A model generated the notes under the pieces. That model was not told the origin of the DNA. It saw only the letters and a list, made by a program, of their open reading frames with translations, and did no database searches. Position numbers and translations under genes: made by a program. From Halobiforma lacisalsi AJ5 (GTDB lineage: Archaea > Halobacteriota > Halobacteria > Halobacteriales > Natrialbaceae), in NCBI RefSeq assembly GCF_000226975.2, contig NZ_CP019285.1, positions 2,976,001 through 3,040,000 on the forward strand: a stretch of 64,000 bases of DNA. The letters are read 5' to 3'. Shown here piece after piece: positions 1 through 7,248 of the stretch; the stretch's first letter is position 1; every line of letters starts with the position of its first letter.

Positions 1-288
1 GACACCGTCGTCCTCCGACTCGTCGGCATCACCCACCCCAGTCTCGTCCTCGCTTTCGTCGATCTCGTCGCTGTCGGCGGCTCCCGGGTCGCCGTACTCC
101 TCCAGCACCTGCTCGACGATCGAGGTGGTCGCGCCGCTTACGTCGTTCGCGATTTCCGCCATCGATGCGTCCGGACGCGACTCCGCGACGTCGAGGATTT
201 TCTTGTGCAGGACTGCTCGAGGGACGGTATCGTCGTGGTCGCCGTTGCGGTCAGCGGACGTCGACGAGGTGTGCGTTTTCGATCCCAT
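1..288 (-). CDS. Partial gene: haloarchaeal protein with short helical domain and acidic tail (cut by window edge)
   Basis: Only the N-terminal 96 codons are in the window; the gene runs off the left edge on the minus strand from the ATG at 288. After a polar start, residues ~23-67 form a compact helical segment (RAVLHKKILDVA … IVEQVLEEYGDP) that resembles a small winged-helix or helix-turn-helix unit. It is followed by a run of Asp, Glu and Ser typical of disordered haloarchaeal linkers. The spacing of helices suggests nucleic-acid or protein binding, but I do not recognise the family and the C-terminal part is missing. About 100 bp of A/T-rich DNA separates it from the PIN toxin gene on the same strand. 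Confidence 0.6.
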   Translation of the reverse strand, partial: MGSKTHTSSTSADRNGDHDDTVPRAVLHKKILDVAESRPDASMAEIANDVSGATTSIVEQVLEEYGDPGAADSDEIDESEDETGVGDADESEDDGV

Positions 289-387
289 ACGGTTCTCGTT
301 CGTGTCAGGGAATTCCAGCCTCGGCGTTATAATTTTCTCACGGAAAATACAATTACAGGCTCCAAGAAACGATTAGTCAATTAAGTA

Positions 388-876
388 TTAATCCCCTAAT
401 TCCCGGAGTTTTTGTTGTACTTGAGAGTACACTTTCGGATGAAGATTCATCCCTGAATCTACGAGGTCATACAAGACCTCGTTTGCTTCTGTGGAAGTCA
501 ATACTCCTTCTTTCGTACATTTAAGCAACAACGTTGTCACCCACCAACACTCGACATCGTGACTCCGGGCAACCTCTATAAGACCCTTGTCGTTAGCGAG
601 AAGAATTTCCTCTCCATCATCTGCCAGCAAAATTACTGACGCATCGGCTACCGCAACACCCTCCAACGATGCCACTTCCTCAGCTTCAGGAGGCGTCTCA
701 CAAATCGAAACGTCATCAAGAAATGATTTAAGCGATGCAGTTCCTCGCTTCCCCTCGGTGAGAACTTCGTCTCTCACTCTCTCAGTTGTCCGTATCTCAT
801 CGCAGGTGGCCGAGATGAGGTCAAGACGGCCCACCCACGAAAGCGGGATTAGCGCAGACGAATCAACAACAACCAT
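388..876 (-). CDS. PIN-domain toxin (DUF3368-like) of a type II toxin-antitoxin pair
   Basis: The protein is 162 residues with a PIN-domain pattern. An early aspartate follows a hydrophobic strand (VVVDSSALIPL), there is a central acidic stretch (VADASVILLA), and a later aspartate in LLANDKGLI; these would form the metal site of a PIN ribonuclease. The family normally acts as an RNase toxin held in check by a cognate antitoxin. Its ATG at 876 overlaps the TGA of the upstream antitoxin gene by one base (TGATG), so the two are translationally coupled; a TTG one codon earlier is a weaker alternative. GC content and codon use are clearly lower than in the neighbours, pointing to recent acquisition. 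Confidence 0.85.
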   Translation of the reverse strand: MVVVDSSALIPLSWVGRLDLISATCDEIRTTERVRDEVLTEGKRGTASLKSFLDDVSICETPPEAEEVASLEGVAVADASVILLADDGEEILLANDKGLIEVARSHDVECWWVTTLLLKCTKEGVLTSTEANEVLYDLVDSGMNLHPKVYSQVQQKLRELGD

Positions 877-1169
877 CAAATTCGCCCGAGGTCTCGTTCG
901 AGTTCGTCAGTTGTGTATCCGGTATCGATGCCCTCCTCGGCGGCGAGTGAAAGCATCTCAACATACGTTACGTCGGCAATTTCAGCCGCACGGCGAAGAG
1001 TGACTTTGTGTTCTCGAAGTTGGTCGAGTGCCTTCTCCTTCCGCCAGTCAGTAAGGCCGTCCCGAATGAGGCGGCGAAGAACCTCTGACCTGTCTGCGGC
1101 CATCTCTTGTTCAAGTTCTGCTAACAACTCTTCGTCGTCTTCAGGTATTCGAGTTGTGACGGTTTTCAT
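876..1169 (-). CDS. UPF0175-family antitoxin
   Basis: This 97-residue protein has an N-terminal ribbon-helix-helix-like segment (KTVTTRIPEDDEELLAELEQE) and a following helical region with RRAAEIADVTYVEMLSLAAEEGI, the signature of UPF0175 proteins. In archaea these are commonly paired with PIN/DUF3368 toxins, as here. It would bind the downstream toxin and repress its own promoter. The ATG at 1169 lies just downstream of a set of inverted repeats that could be its operator. The gene shares the low-GC character of its partner. Confidence 0.85.
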   Translation of the reverse strand: MKTVTTRIPEDDEELLAELEQEMAADRSEVLRRLIRDGLTDWRKEKALDQLREHKVTLRRAAEIADVTYVEMLSLAAEEGIDTGYTTDELERDLGRI

Positions 1170-1184
1170 CGTTACGATAGGATG

Positions 1185-1210
1185 CGTTACGTTACGTAAT
1201 AGACGTAACG
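1185..1210. promoter_or_regulatory. Inverted repeats upstream of the toxin-antitoxin operon (candidate operator)
   Basis: CGTTAC (1185-1190) and GTAACG (1205-1210) are perfect inverted repeats, and between them lies the 8-bp palindrome TTACGTAA (1192-1199). They sit 16-41 bases upstream of the antitoxin ATG, where a haloarchaeal TATA/BRE would be, so binding would block transcription. A ribbon-helix-helix antitoxin typically binds such short repeats. A further 10-bp palindrome, CATACGTATG, is at 1254-1263. Function is inferred from position. Confidence 0.45.
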
Positions 1211-1379
1211 AAATTCTTCCTGCGGAAATCTGTATAAAGAAATCGCGTTCCTACATACGTATGGATAGAGAATCAGTGAAGTGCGACAGAAAGGAAGAAG
1301 GTAAACGAAGAAAAGAGGTAGGCAAGACGACGATGAGAAGCCATCTGCAGGACCTCCTGACTCCCCCGACCCAATACCC

Positions 1380-2081
1380 ATGACTCGAGGCGTCGGCGTC
1401 ACCGAACTGCTCCGCGAGACGCTCCCGGAGTGGTCGGTCCCCCTATTCGAGTTCGTGGCGCTACTGGGTGACGAACTGCTCGTCGGCGCCGTCTTGCTGC
1501 TTCTCGCCTGTACGGACGCCTACCGGTCGTTCCGCCACGGCGATGATCGACTCCTCTCCGATCGCACGGCGTTCGTCCTGGCGGTCGTCCTCGGCGGGCT
1601 CGCGTTCACGCTCGCGTTGAAGTCCGCTTTCGGCCTTCCCCGGCCCCCGGCGTCGCTGCGGGCGATTCCCAAGGAAACGCCGGGCTTCCCGAGCGGCCAC
1701 ACGATGGCCGCGACGGTCTGCTGGACCGCGCTCGCGCTGTGGTCCACGCGGTGGACGCGCCGCCGTCGGCTCGCACTCGCGGCGGTCCCGATCGGTCTCG
1801 TCGCCGTCTCCCGGCTCGCGCTCGGGGTCCACTACCTCGTCGACGTCGTCGCCTCGATCGGTTTCGGCGTCGGCTACCTCATCCTCGCGGCGACACTCAC
1901 CGGCAAGGATCCGACGAAAGCGTTCGCCGGCGCGGCGATACTCGGTGTGGCCGCGCTCGTGGTCACCGGCGGCACCACGGACGGCTGGCTGGCGTTCGTC
2001 GGCTGTCTCGGCGGTGCCGTCGGCTGGTGGGTGATCACCCGACCGACGGTCAGGGAGCTGTGGGTGTCGGCCTCGAGTTGA
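1380..2081 (+). CDS. PAP2-superfamily membrane phosphatase
   Basis: A 233-residue integral membrane protein with about six hydrophobic segments. The three PAP2 active-site motifs are visible in order: K-x6-RP (KSAFGLPRP, ~80-88), PSGH (~104-107) and SR-x5-H-x3-D (SRLALGVHYLVDV, ~141-153). The family dephosphorylates lipid phosphates such as phosphatidic acid or isoprenyl pyrophosphates with the active site at the membrane face; the haloarchaeal substrate is not known. The ATG at 1380 gives a normal N-terminus. It stands alone between a toxin-antitoxin pair and an ATPase gene. Confidence 0.88.
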   Translation: MTRGVGVTELLRETLPEWSVPLFEFVALLGDELLVGAVLLLLACTDAYRSFRHGDDRLLSDRTAFVLAVVLGGLAFTLALKSAFGLPRPPASLRAIPKETPGFPSGHTMAATVCWTALALWSTRWTRRRRLALAAVPIGLVAVSRLALGVHYLVDVVASIGFGVGYLILAATLTGKDPTKAFAGAAILGVAALVVTGGTTDGWLAFVGCLGGAVGWWVITRPTVRELWVSASS

Positions 2082-2183
2082 GCGGACTGGTTTTCGAATC
2101 GGGTGACGGCGCTCGAGCTCTACTGTCAACACTCGAATACGGTTCTGTTACTACAGGTAGTAGATCACCAAAACGCCCAAGTC

Positions 2184-2197
2184 ATTATCGTGATAAT
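2184..2197. promoter_or_regulatory. Perfect inverted repeat in front of the AAA ATPase gene
   Basis: ATTATC-GT-GATAAT is a perfect 6+6 inverted repeat with a 2-bp spacer, 13-26 bases upstream of the ATG at 2211. Its A/T richness and position fit a TATA region for a leaderless transcript. The symmetry also suggests a repressor site overlapping that promoter. Confidence 0.4.
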
Positions 2198-2210
2198 CAT
2201 TAGGCAAAGT

Positions 2211-3602
2211 ATGACCTTCTACGATCGGGAAGACGAACTTGCCTCGCTCGAGACCGCGTATTCATCGCCCGGTCACGCCTTCTACGTCGTCTACGGACGC
2301 CGCCGTGTTGGAAAGACAGCGCTTCTCAAAGAGTTCTGTGCTGATCGGCCTCATCTCTACTATCTCGCTGCGCAGGAGGCGGAGGATCGCCAACGTGAGA
2401 AATTCGTCGAACAAGTCGCCGAGGTGTTCGAGGAGCGCGTGCCACGAATCGACGGCTGGGACGACGCGTTCGAGTATCTCGGTGAGAAACTCGAAACGGA
2501 GGATCGAGTCGTGGTCATCGACGAGTTCCCGTATTTGGTCGAGGAAAACGACTCACTCCCCTCCTATATCCAGGCGTTCGTTGACGAACAGCTCCAGGAG
2601 ACTGCGTCGATGCTCGTGCTGTGTGGCTCGAGCGTGAGTACGATGGAATCGGAGGTGCTCGGCCACGAAAGTCCACTCTACGGTCGGCGGACTGGACAGA
2701 TCGATCTGCAACCGTTCTCGTTTCAGCAGGCCCGGGACGTCATCTCGTACGATATTGTGGATGCGGTCCGATCGTACTCGGTCACCGGCGGGACGCCGAT
2801 GTACCTCACGCTCTTCAACTACGAGCGGTCCCTCGCAGAGAACATCCAGACGCATATCCTCTCACCGACGGCAATGCTGTACAACGAACCGGAGTTCCTG
2901 CTTCGGACCGAACTTCGAAACCCTGCGCGGTACCTGAGCATCCTCGAGGCGGTGGCGCTGGGCCACACGACGCCAAACGAAATTTCGGGAGCCACCGGCA
3001 TCGATTCCGGACCGCTGTCGAAGTATCTCCAGACGCTTCGCCGGCTCCGACTCCTCGATCGTGAGGTTCCGGTTACGGCATCCGGGAAGAAGTCAAAGCG
3101 TTCCCGGTACCGGGTCGCTGATGAGTTCCTCCGGTTCTGGTTCCGCTACGTCGAGCCGAATCGGTCCAGCATCGAAGAAGCGCCGTCCGTCGTGTTCGAT
3201 GGCACGATCGAGCCGGACCTCCCCACGCACGTCGCGACGACGTTCGAAGACATCTGCGAAGAGGCCGTCTGGGAACTGGTTCGATGCGAAGAACTCGAGC
3301 CGTACTCCGAGATCGGCCGCTGGTGGTACGGAGAGGAGGAGATCGATATCGTCGGCCTCGCACCCGGTGATGACCGGCTCCTGCTCGCCGAATGTAAGTG
3401 GACCAGTGAGCCAGTCGGCCACCAACTCGTCGACGATCTTCGGGCAAAGGCTGCGAGCGTTCGGTGGGGACCAGGGGACCGGTCCGAGCGGTTCGCCCTG
3501 TTCTCGAGAAGCGGATTCGTCGAGGGCCTCGCCGAGGATCTCAACGATAACTGGTCGTTGTTTGACCTCGAGGAACTCGATCGAGTCTTTTCCGGGGCGT
3601 GA
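2211..3602 (+). CDS. Archaeal AAA-type ATPase (PF01637) with C-terminal DUF234 nuclease-like domain
   Basis: This 463-residue protein begins MTFYDREDEL, as is usual for the archaeal ATPase family, so the ATG at 2211 is preferred over in-frame codons further upstream. Walker A is GRRRVGKTALL (~26-36) and Walker B is VVVIDEFPYL (~99-108). A winged-helix segment follows the ATPase (~270-330). The C-terminal third (~340-463) is DUF234-like and carries E-x-DIVG … LLAECKW, the D-(x)n-E-x-K arrangement of PD-(D/E)xK nuclease folds. These proteins are widespread in archaea with unknown role; conflict or mobile-element functions are often suspected. Its GC is somewhat below that of the downstream region. 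Confidence 0.85.
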   Translation: MTFYDREDELASLETAYSSPGHAFYVVYGRRRVGKTALLKEFCADRPHLYYLAAQEAEDRQREKFVEQVAEVFEERVPRIDGWDDAFEYLGEKLETEDRVVVIDEFPYLVEENDSLPSYIQAFVDEQLQETASMLVLCGSSVSTMESEVLGHESPLYGRRTGQIDLQPFSFQQARDVISYDIVDAVRSYSVTGGTPMYLTLFNYERSLAENIQTHILSPTAMLYNEPEFLLRTELRNPARYLSILEAVALGHTTPNEISGATGIDSGPLSKYLQTLRRLRLLDREVPVTASGKKSKRSRYRVADEFLRFWFRYVEPNRSSIEEAPSVVFDGTIEPDLPTHVATTFEDICEEAVWELVRCEELEPYSEIGRWWYGEEEIDIVGLAPGDDRLLLAECKWTSEPVGHQLVDDLRAKAASVRWGPGDRSERFALFSRSGFVEGLAEDLNDNWSLFDLEELDRVFSGA

Positions 3603-3662
3603 GTACTGGACAGCGCGAATCGGTTGACCGAGGCTCCGCTCGCATGACGAGCGATGAGGGGA

Positions 3663-4454
3663 TCACTCCGAATCGGCGGAACGCTCCTCGCCCGCCCCGT
3701 CATCGTCGTCGCTGCCTTCTCCGTTGCCGTCGTTTCTGTGCTCGGCCAGCGCCTCCTCGATCGTCAACTCGCCCGCGGCGACCCGCCGGGCGAGCACCTC
3801 GTCGATCGCCCGGTTGGTCTCGCTTTGCTCCCTGGACCGATCCTTGATCACCTGGAGCTCCCCCGCCGTCGGCTCGATCTCGCGGGCATCGACGACCTCG
3901 CCCTCGAGGCGGGCGATGTTCACCGCGGCGAGGACGTCCTCCATCCCCCGGCCGCCGGTCCCGAGGTAGGGGGTCGTCCCCGTCTCGTCGACGAGTTCGA
4001 CCCGAACGTCCTCGAGGTCGTTGACGAGTTGTGCACCCTGGAGGCGGGAGCCGTCGCCGATCCGGACGACGGGGTCGGCGGCCTCCGCCACTTCGCGCTG
4101 GATGACGTCGACGGCGTCGGCGAGCGGGACCTGGAACGCGGCGACGACCATCTCGCCAGCGAGGACGGCGATGCCGGGCTTGCGACCCGGATCGACGCCG
4201 ATGATCGTGCGGCCGCCGTCGCCACGGACCGCGGTCAGCGCCTGGTCGACCGCCCGCCGGGGCGCGTCGGGGTCCGCGACGATCGTGGTCGCGTCGGGGA
4301 AGTCCTCCGCGTGGTCGGCCGCGGTGATGACGACGGTCGTCCCCTCGGGGAGTTGGTCGTCGGGTTCGACGGTCGTGAACTCGGTCCCGCGGTCCCGCAG
4401 CTCGTTGACGACGCCGTGGTACACTTCGAAGTCCGACGTTGCGACGACGATCAC
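3663..4454 (-). CDS. Putative RNase H-fold (RuvX/YqgF-like) nuclease next to radB
   Basis: I chose the GTG at 4454, giving 263 residues (MIVVATSDFEVYHG…); the open frame continues further upstream only as antisense to radB. Residues ~1-75 look like a small Rossmann-type alpha/beta domain. Residues ~82-185 carry the marks of a RuvC/YqgF RNase H fold: IIGVDPGRKPGIAVL with Asp88, ELVDETGTT with Asp156/Glu157 (compare DERxTT of YqgF/RuvX) and MEDVLAAVNIA with Asp173. The C-terminus is helical, then disordered and acidic. It is divergent from radB with a 144-bp gap. Haloarchaea use Hjc as resolvase, so the substrate here is unknown. The fold assignment is mine from motifs. Confidence 0.6.
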   Translation of the reverse strand: MIVVATSDFEVYHGVVNELRDRGTEFTTVEPDDQLPEGTTVVITAADHAEDFPDATTIVADPDAPRRAVDQALTAVRGDGGRTIIGVDPGRKPGIAVLAGEMVVAAFQVPLADAVDVIQREVAEAADPVVRIGDGSRLQGAQLVNDLEDVRVELVDETGTTPYLGTGGRGMEDVLAAVNIARLEGEVVDAREIEPTAGELQVIKDRSREQSETNRAIDEVLARRVAAGELTIEEALAEHRNDGNGEGSDDDDGAGEERSADSE

Positions 4455-4598
4455 GTCTCGAGGTTCGTCGCCGGGGCGAATAAACGTATTCCGAACGGCC
4501 GGGATCACCGCCCGCCTCGAGTCCGTCGTACGGTGGGGTTCGACCTTTCCTGCGGTCCGTTCCGGGGGGTTTTTGCGGCGACCGTTCGAAAGCCGACC

Positions 4599-5387
4599 GT
4601 GAACGACGAGGCGATTCCGACCGGCTGTGATCCGGTCGACGACCTGCTCGGCGGCGGGTTCGAGCGCGGGACCGTCACGCAGTTGTACGGCCCGCCGGCC
4701 GCGGGGAAGACCAACCTCGCGCTGTCGGCCGCCGTCGAGACGGCCGCCGCGGGCGGGACGGTCGTCTACATCGATACGGAAGGGGTGTCGGTCGACCGCT
4801 TCGAGCAGTTGCTCTCGGCGCGGGTCAACGGCGACGGGGCCAGCACAGCCGACTCGAGTGCGTTGGTCGAGTCCGACGGCGCCGGCGAGCCGGATTCGCC
4901 CGCATCCGACGACCTCACCGTCGAGGACGTCGCCTCCCGGATCGTCATCGAGGACGCCGTCGATTTCGAGGAACAGGCCGAGGCCGTCCGCGACGCCGAG
5001 GAGTTCGCCGAGCGGGCGGACCTGATCGTCCTCGACAGCGCGACCGGCTTCTACCGCCTCGAGCGGACCGGCGACGACGACGAGGGCGATGCGCTGCGCC
5101 GGGTCGCCCGACAGGTGACCCACCTGCTCTCGCTGGCCCGAAAACACGACCTCGCGGTCGTGCTCACGAACCAGGTCTTCTCGGATCCCGACTCCGACCG
5201 CACCCGCGCGCTCGGCGGGAACACCCTCGAGCACTGGACCGGCGTCGTGCTCCGCCTCGAGCGCTTCCGCGGCGGGAATCGTCGCGCGACGCTCGAGAAA
5301 CACCGCTCGAAGTCGGCCGGCGACTCCGTCCAGTTCCGGATCACCGATAATGGTCTCGAGGGCGGCGAAGACGGACAGCGGTTCTGA
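4599..5387 (+). CDS. radB: RadB, DNA repair and recombination protein (RecA/RadA paralogue)
   Basis: The product is 262 residues from the GTG at 4599, starting VNDEAIPTGCDPVDDLLGGGFERG, the usual RadB N-terminus without the helix-hairpin-helix domain of RadA. Walker A is GPPAAGKTN and Walker B is LIVLDSA; the L1/L2 region and HWTGVVLRLER near the end also match RadB. A Ser/Asp-rich insert of about 30 residues after the Walker A region is a haloarchaeal expansion. RadB is a recombination mediator that helps RadA at DNA breaks and Holliday intermediates. The partner on the other side of the promoter is an RNase H-fold protein, which may be related in function. Confidence 0.93.
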   Translation: MNDEAIPTGCDPVDDLLGGGFERGTVTQLYGPPAAGKTNLALSAAVETAAAGGTVVYIDTEGVSVDRFEQLLSARVNGDGASTADSSALVESDGAGEPDSPASDDLTVEDVASRIVIEDAVDFEEQAEAVRDAEEFAERADLIVLDSATGFYRLERTGDDDEGDALRRVARQVTHLLSLARKHDLAVVLTNQVFSDPDSDRTRALGGNTLEHWTGVVLRLERFRGGNRRATLEKHRSKSAGDSVQFRITDNGLEGGEDGQRF

Positions 5388-5499
5388 TCGGGTTCGAGAG
5401 GCGGCACGAAACTCGAGTCCGGGCACGAAACCCGAGTCGAAAATCAGAACGGCCCGGACGGGCCCGAATCGAAGTCGAAGCCGACGTCGGCGGCGGCCG

Positions 5500-6657
5500 T
5501 TACAGCTCGTTCAGCTTCCGCAGCAGCTGGCCGCGGTACTCCTCGTCGCTGGTGACCCCCTTGACCTCGAGGACGTTGCGCTCGAGTTTCTCGAGGGCGA
5601 CGCGGAAGGCGTTTTCCGCGCCGTAGCCCTCGCCGGTGCCGGCGACCTGGCCCTTGTTGGTGCGCAGGCGGATCTGACAGTGGATCAGCGGCGTGCCACG
5701 GAGCTTCTCCTTGTGTTCCTTGAAGCGGACGTGGGCGTGCAGTACCTGCATGTCGGCGTACTTGTCCGACACCTCCTCGATGCTCTCGTGGACGGACTCC
5801 CGGGAGATGGTATCGAGCAGGGAGACGTTCGTGATCTGGACGTCCATGCGCTCCTCCTCGGTGAAGGTCAGCGCCCGCAGGACGTCCGTCTTGGTGAGAA
5901 CGCCGATGACGACCCGGTCGTCGTCCTCCGGCGTGACCATCAGCCCGGCGAAGTCCTGGTCGAGCATCGTCTCAACGGCCGTCTCGACGCTGGCGTCGAG
6001 CGTCGTCGTCTCGACCGGGCTGTTCATAATGTCGTAGACCGGCACGTCGAGCAGCCGCTGGCTGTCGCCGACGCGGTCGCCGGTCGTCGTCGTCTCGTTT
6101 TTCCGGATCACGAAGTCGGCGATGTCGTGGGTCGTCACGACACCGGAGAGATAGCCGTTTTCGTTGAGGATCGGGAGACGAGAGATACCGTGTTCGCGCA
6201 GGTGGTTGATCGCCTTCCCGACGCCGTCGTCTTCCTGGAGCGTGACCGGGTCGGCGGTGTAGACGTCCTCGACGGTCAGCGTATCGAGGTTCTCGAGGAC
6301 GGCCTCGAGGATAGCGTCGTCGGAGATGACACCCCAGAGGTCGCCGTTCTCGAAGACCGGGGCGACCTTCGAGTTGCTCTCGATCAGCAGACGTGCGGTC
6401 TCCCGGACGTCTTCCTCCCGGTCGACCTGCGGGGACGGATCGTTCCGGCTGGGCTTGATGAGCGCCGCCACCTTCGCGTCGTCTTCGACGTGAGACTGGA
6501 GGACTTCCCGCTCGCTGATGACGCCCTCGTATTCCCCGTCGTTTTTGACGATAATTCCCTTGGGGCCGCCGTTCTCGAAGGTAGAAGGGACCTTCCCCAT
6601 GCGCGTGCCGACGTCGACTTCGATGTAATCCTGGGTGGCGATATCAGCGATATTCAT
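5500..6657 (-). CDS. Four-CBS-domain protein fused to a probable HPF/S30AE ribosome-hibernation domain
   Basis: The 385-residue protein starts at the ATG at 6657 (MNIADIATQDYIEVDVG). Four CBS motifs follow: ~1-55, ~60-120, ~125-185 and ~203-268, the last ending GVLTKTDVLRAL. CBS pairs usually bind AMP, ATP or S-adenosylmethionine. The tail (~272-385) reads VQITNVSLLDTI … HAHVRFKEHKEK … CQIRLRTNKG … AFRVALEKLERNVL, which matches the beta-alpha-beta-beta-beta-alpha layout of HPF/YfiA (S30AE) proteins that block the ribosome decoding centre. The family link of the tail is made by eye. If right, the protein would couple adenylate level to ribosome storage. It is monocistronic and convergent with radB. 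Confidence 0.8.
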   Translation of the reverse strand: MNIADIATQDYIEVDVGTRMGKVPSTFENGGPKGIIVKNDGEYEGVISEREVLQSHVEDDAKVAALIKPSRNDPSPQVDREEDVRETARLLIESNSKVAPVFENGDLWGVISDDAILEAVLENLDTLTVEDVYTADPVTLQEDDGVGKAINHLREHGISRLPILNENGYLSGVVTTHDIADFVIRKNETTTTGDRVGDSQRLLDVPVYDIMNSPVETTTLDASVETAVETMLDQDFAGLMVTPEDDDRVVIGVLTKTDVLRALTFTEEERMDVQITNVSLLDTISRESVHESIEEVSDKYADMQVLHAHVRFKEHKEKLRGTPLIHCQIRLRTNKGQVAGTGEGYGAENAFRVALEKLERNVLEVKGVTSDEEYRGQLLRKLNEL

Positions 6658-6764
6658 CGTTGTAGGTGGATGTACTGCCGCCGGGGTTTTGAAGATATTG
6701 CCTGTTCCCACCGGCGTCGGGAACGCTCTTTGCCGATACCCTCGAACGTGGTGGTAGGTCACGC

Positions 6765-7088
6765 ATGGAATCGAAACCCGACATCAGCGTTTTCGGCCGG
6801 TACACGTACCTCGTCACCGAACTGTTCTGGGGCGCGATCGCCGTCTTCCTGTTGCGCCGGGAGAACGCCCTCCGGAAGGCCGCAGTGACGATCCTCGCGC
6901 TGTACCCCGTCGCGTACGTCTGGGACCGATACACCCTCGCCGTCGGTATCTTCGACATCAAGCTCCGGACGGGGATCGACATTGCGGGGATCCCGCTCGA
7001 GGAACACCTCTTCATGGCCGTCGTCCCGGGACTGGTGATCGGCTTTCACGAGACGATCTTCGGAAGCGGGACCGACGGGTCGACGTAG
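6765..7088 (+). CDS. Single-repeat lycopene-cyclase-domain membrane protein
   Basis: A 107-residue protein with three membrane helices and the motif GIPLEEHLFMAVVP, the PLEE signature of CrtYc/CrtYd-type lycopene cyclase domains (PF18916). Functional archaeal cyclases have two such repeats in about 220-250 residues; this one has a single repeat, like the separate CrtYc and CrtYd subunits of Gram-positive bacteria. It could be half of a heterodimer or a diverged paralogue not involved in beta-carotene formation. No second repeat or other carotenoid gene is adjacent. The ATG at 6765 is 107 bases from the divergent CBS gene. Confidence 0.8.
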   Translation: MESKPDISVFGRYTYLVTELFWGAIAVFLLRRENALRKAAVTILALYPVAYVWDRYTLAVGIFDIKLRTGIDIAGIPLEEHLFMAVVPGLVIGFHETIFGSGTDGST

Positions 7089-7248
7089 GGGTAGGGATCG
7101 GGGTCGATCCCGGTCCCGACGACGGTGACAATACGGACTCCGAACGCGAAGCGGCCCGGAATCGCCCGCCATCGGCCCTCTCCCGGGCGGCTATCAGCGG
7201 CTGCAACGGACCGTCGCAATCATGCGGACGGCGCCCTACCCTCCGACA

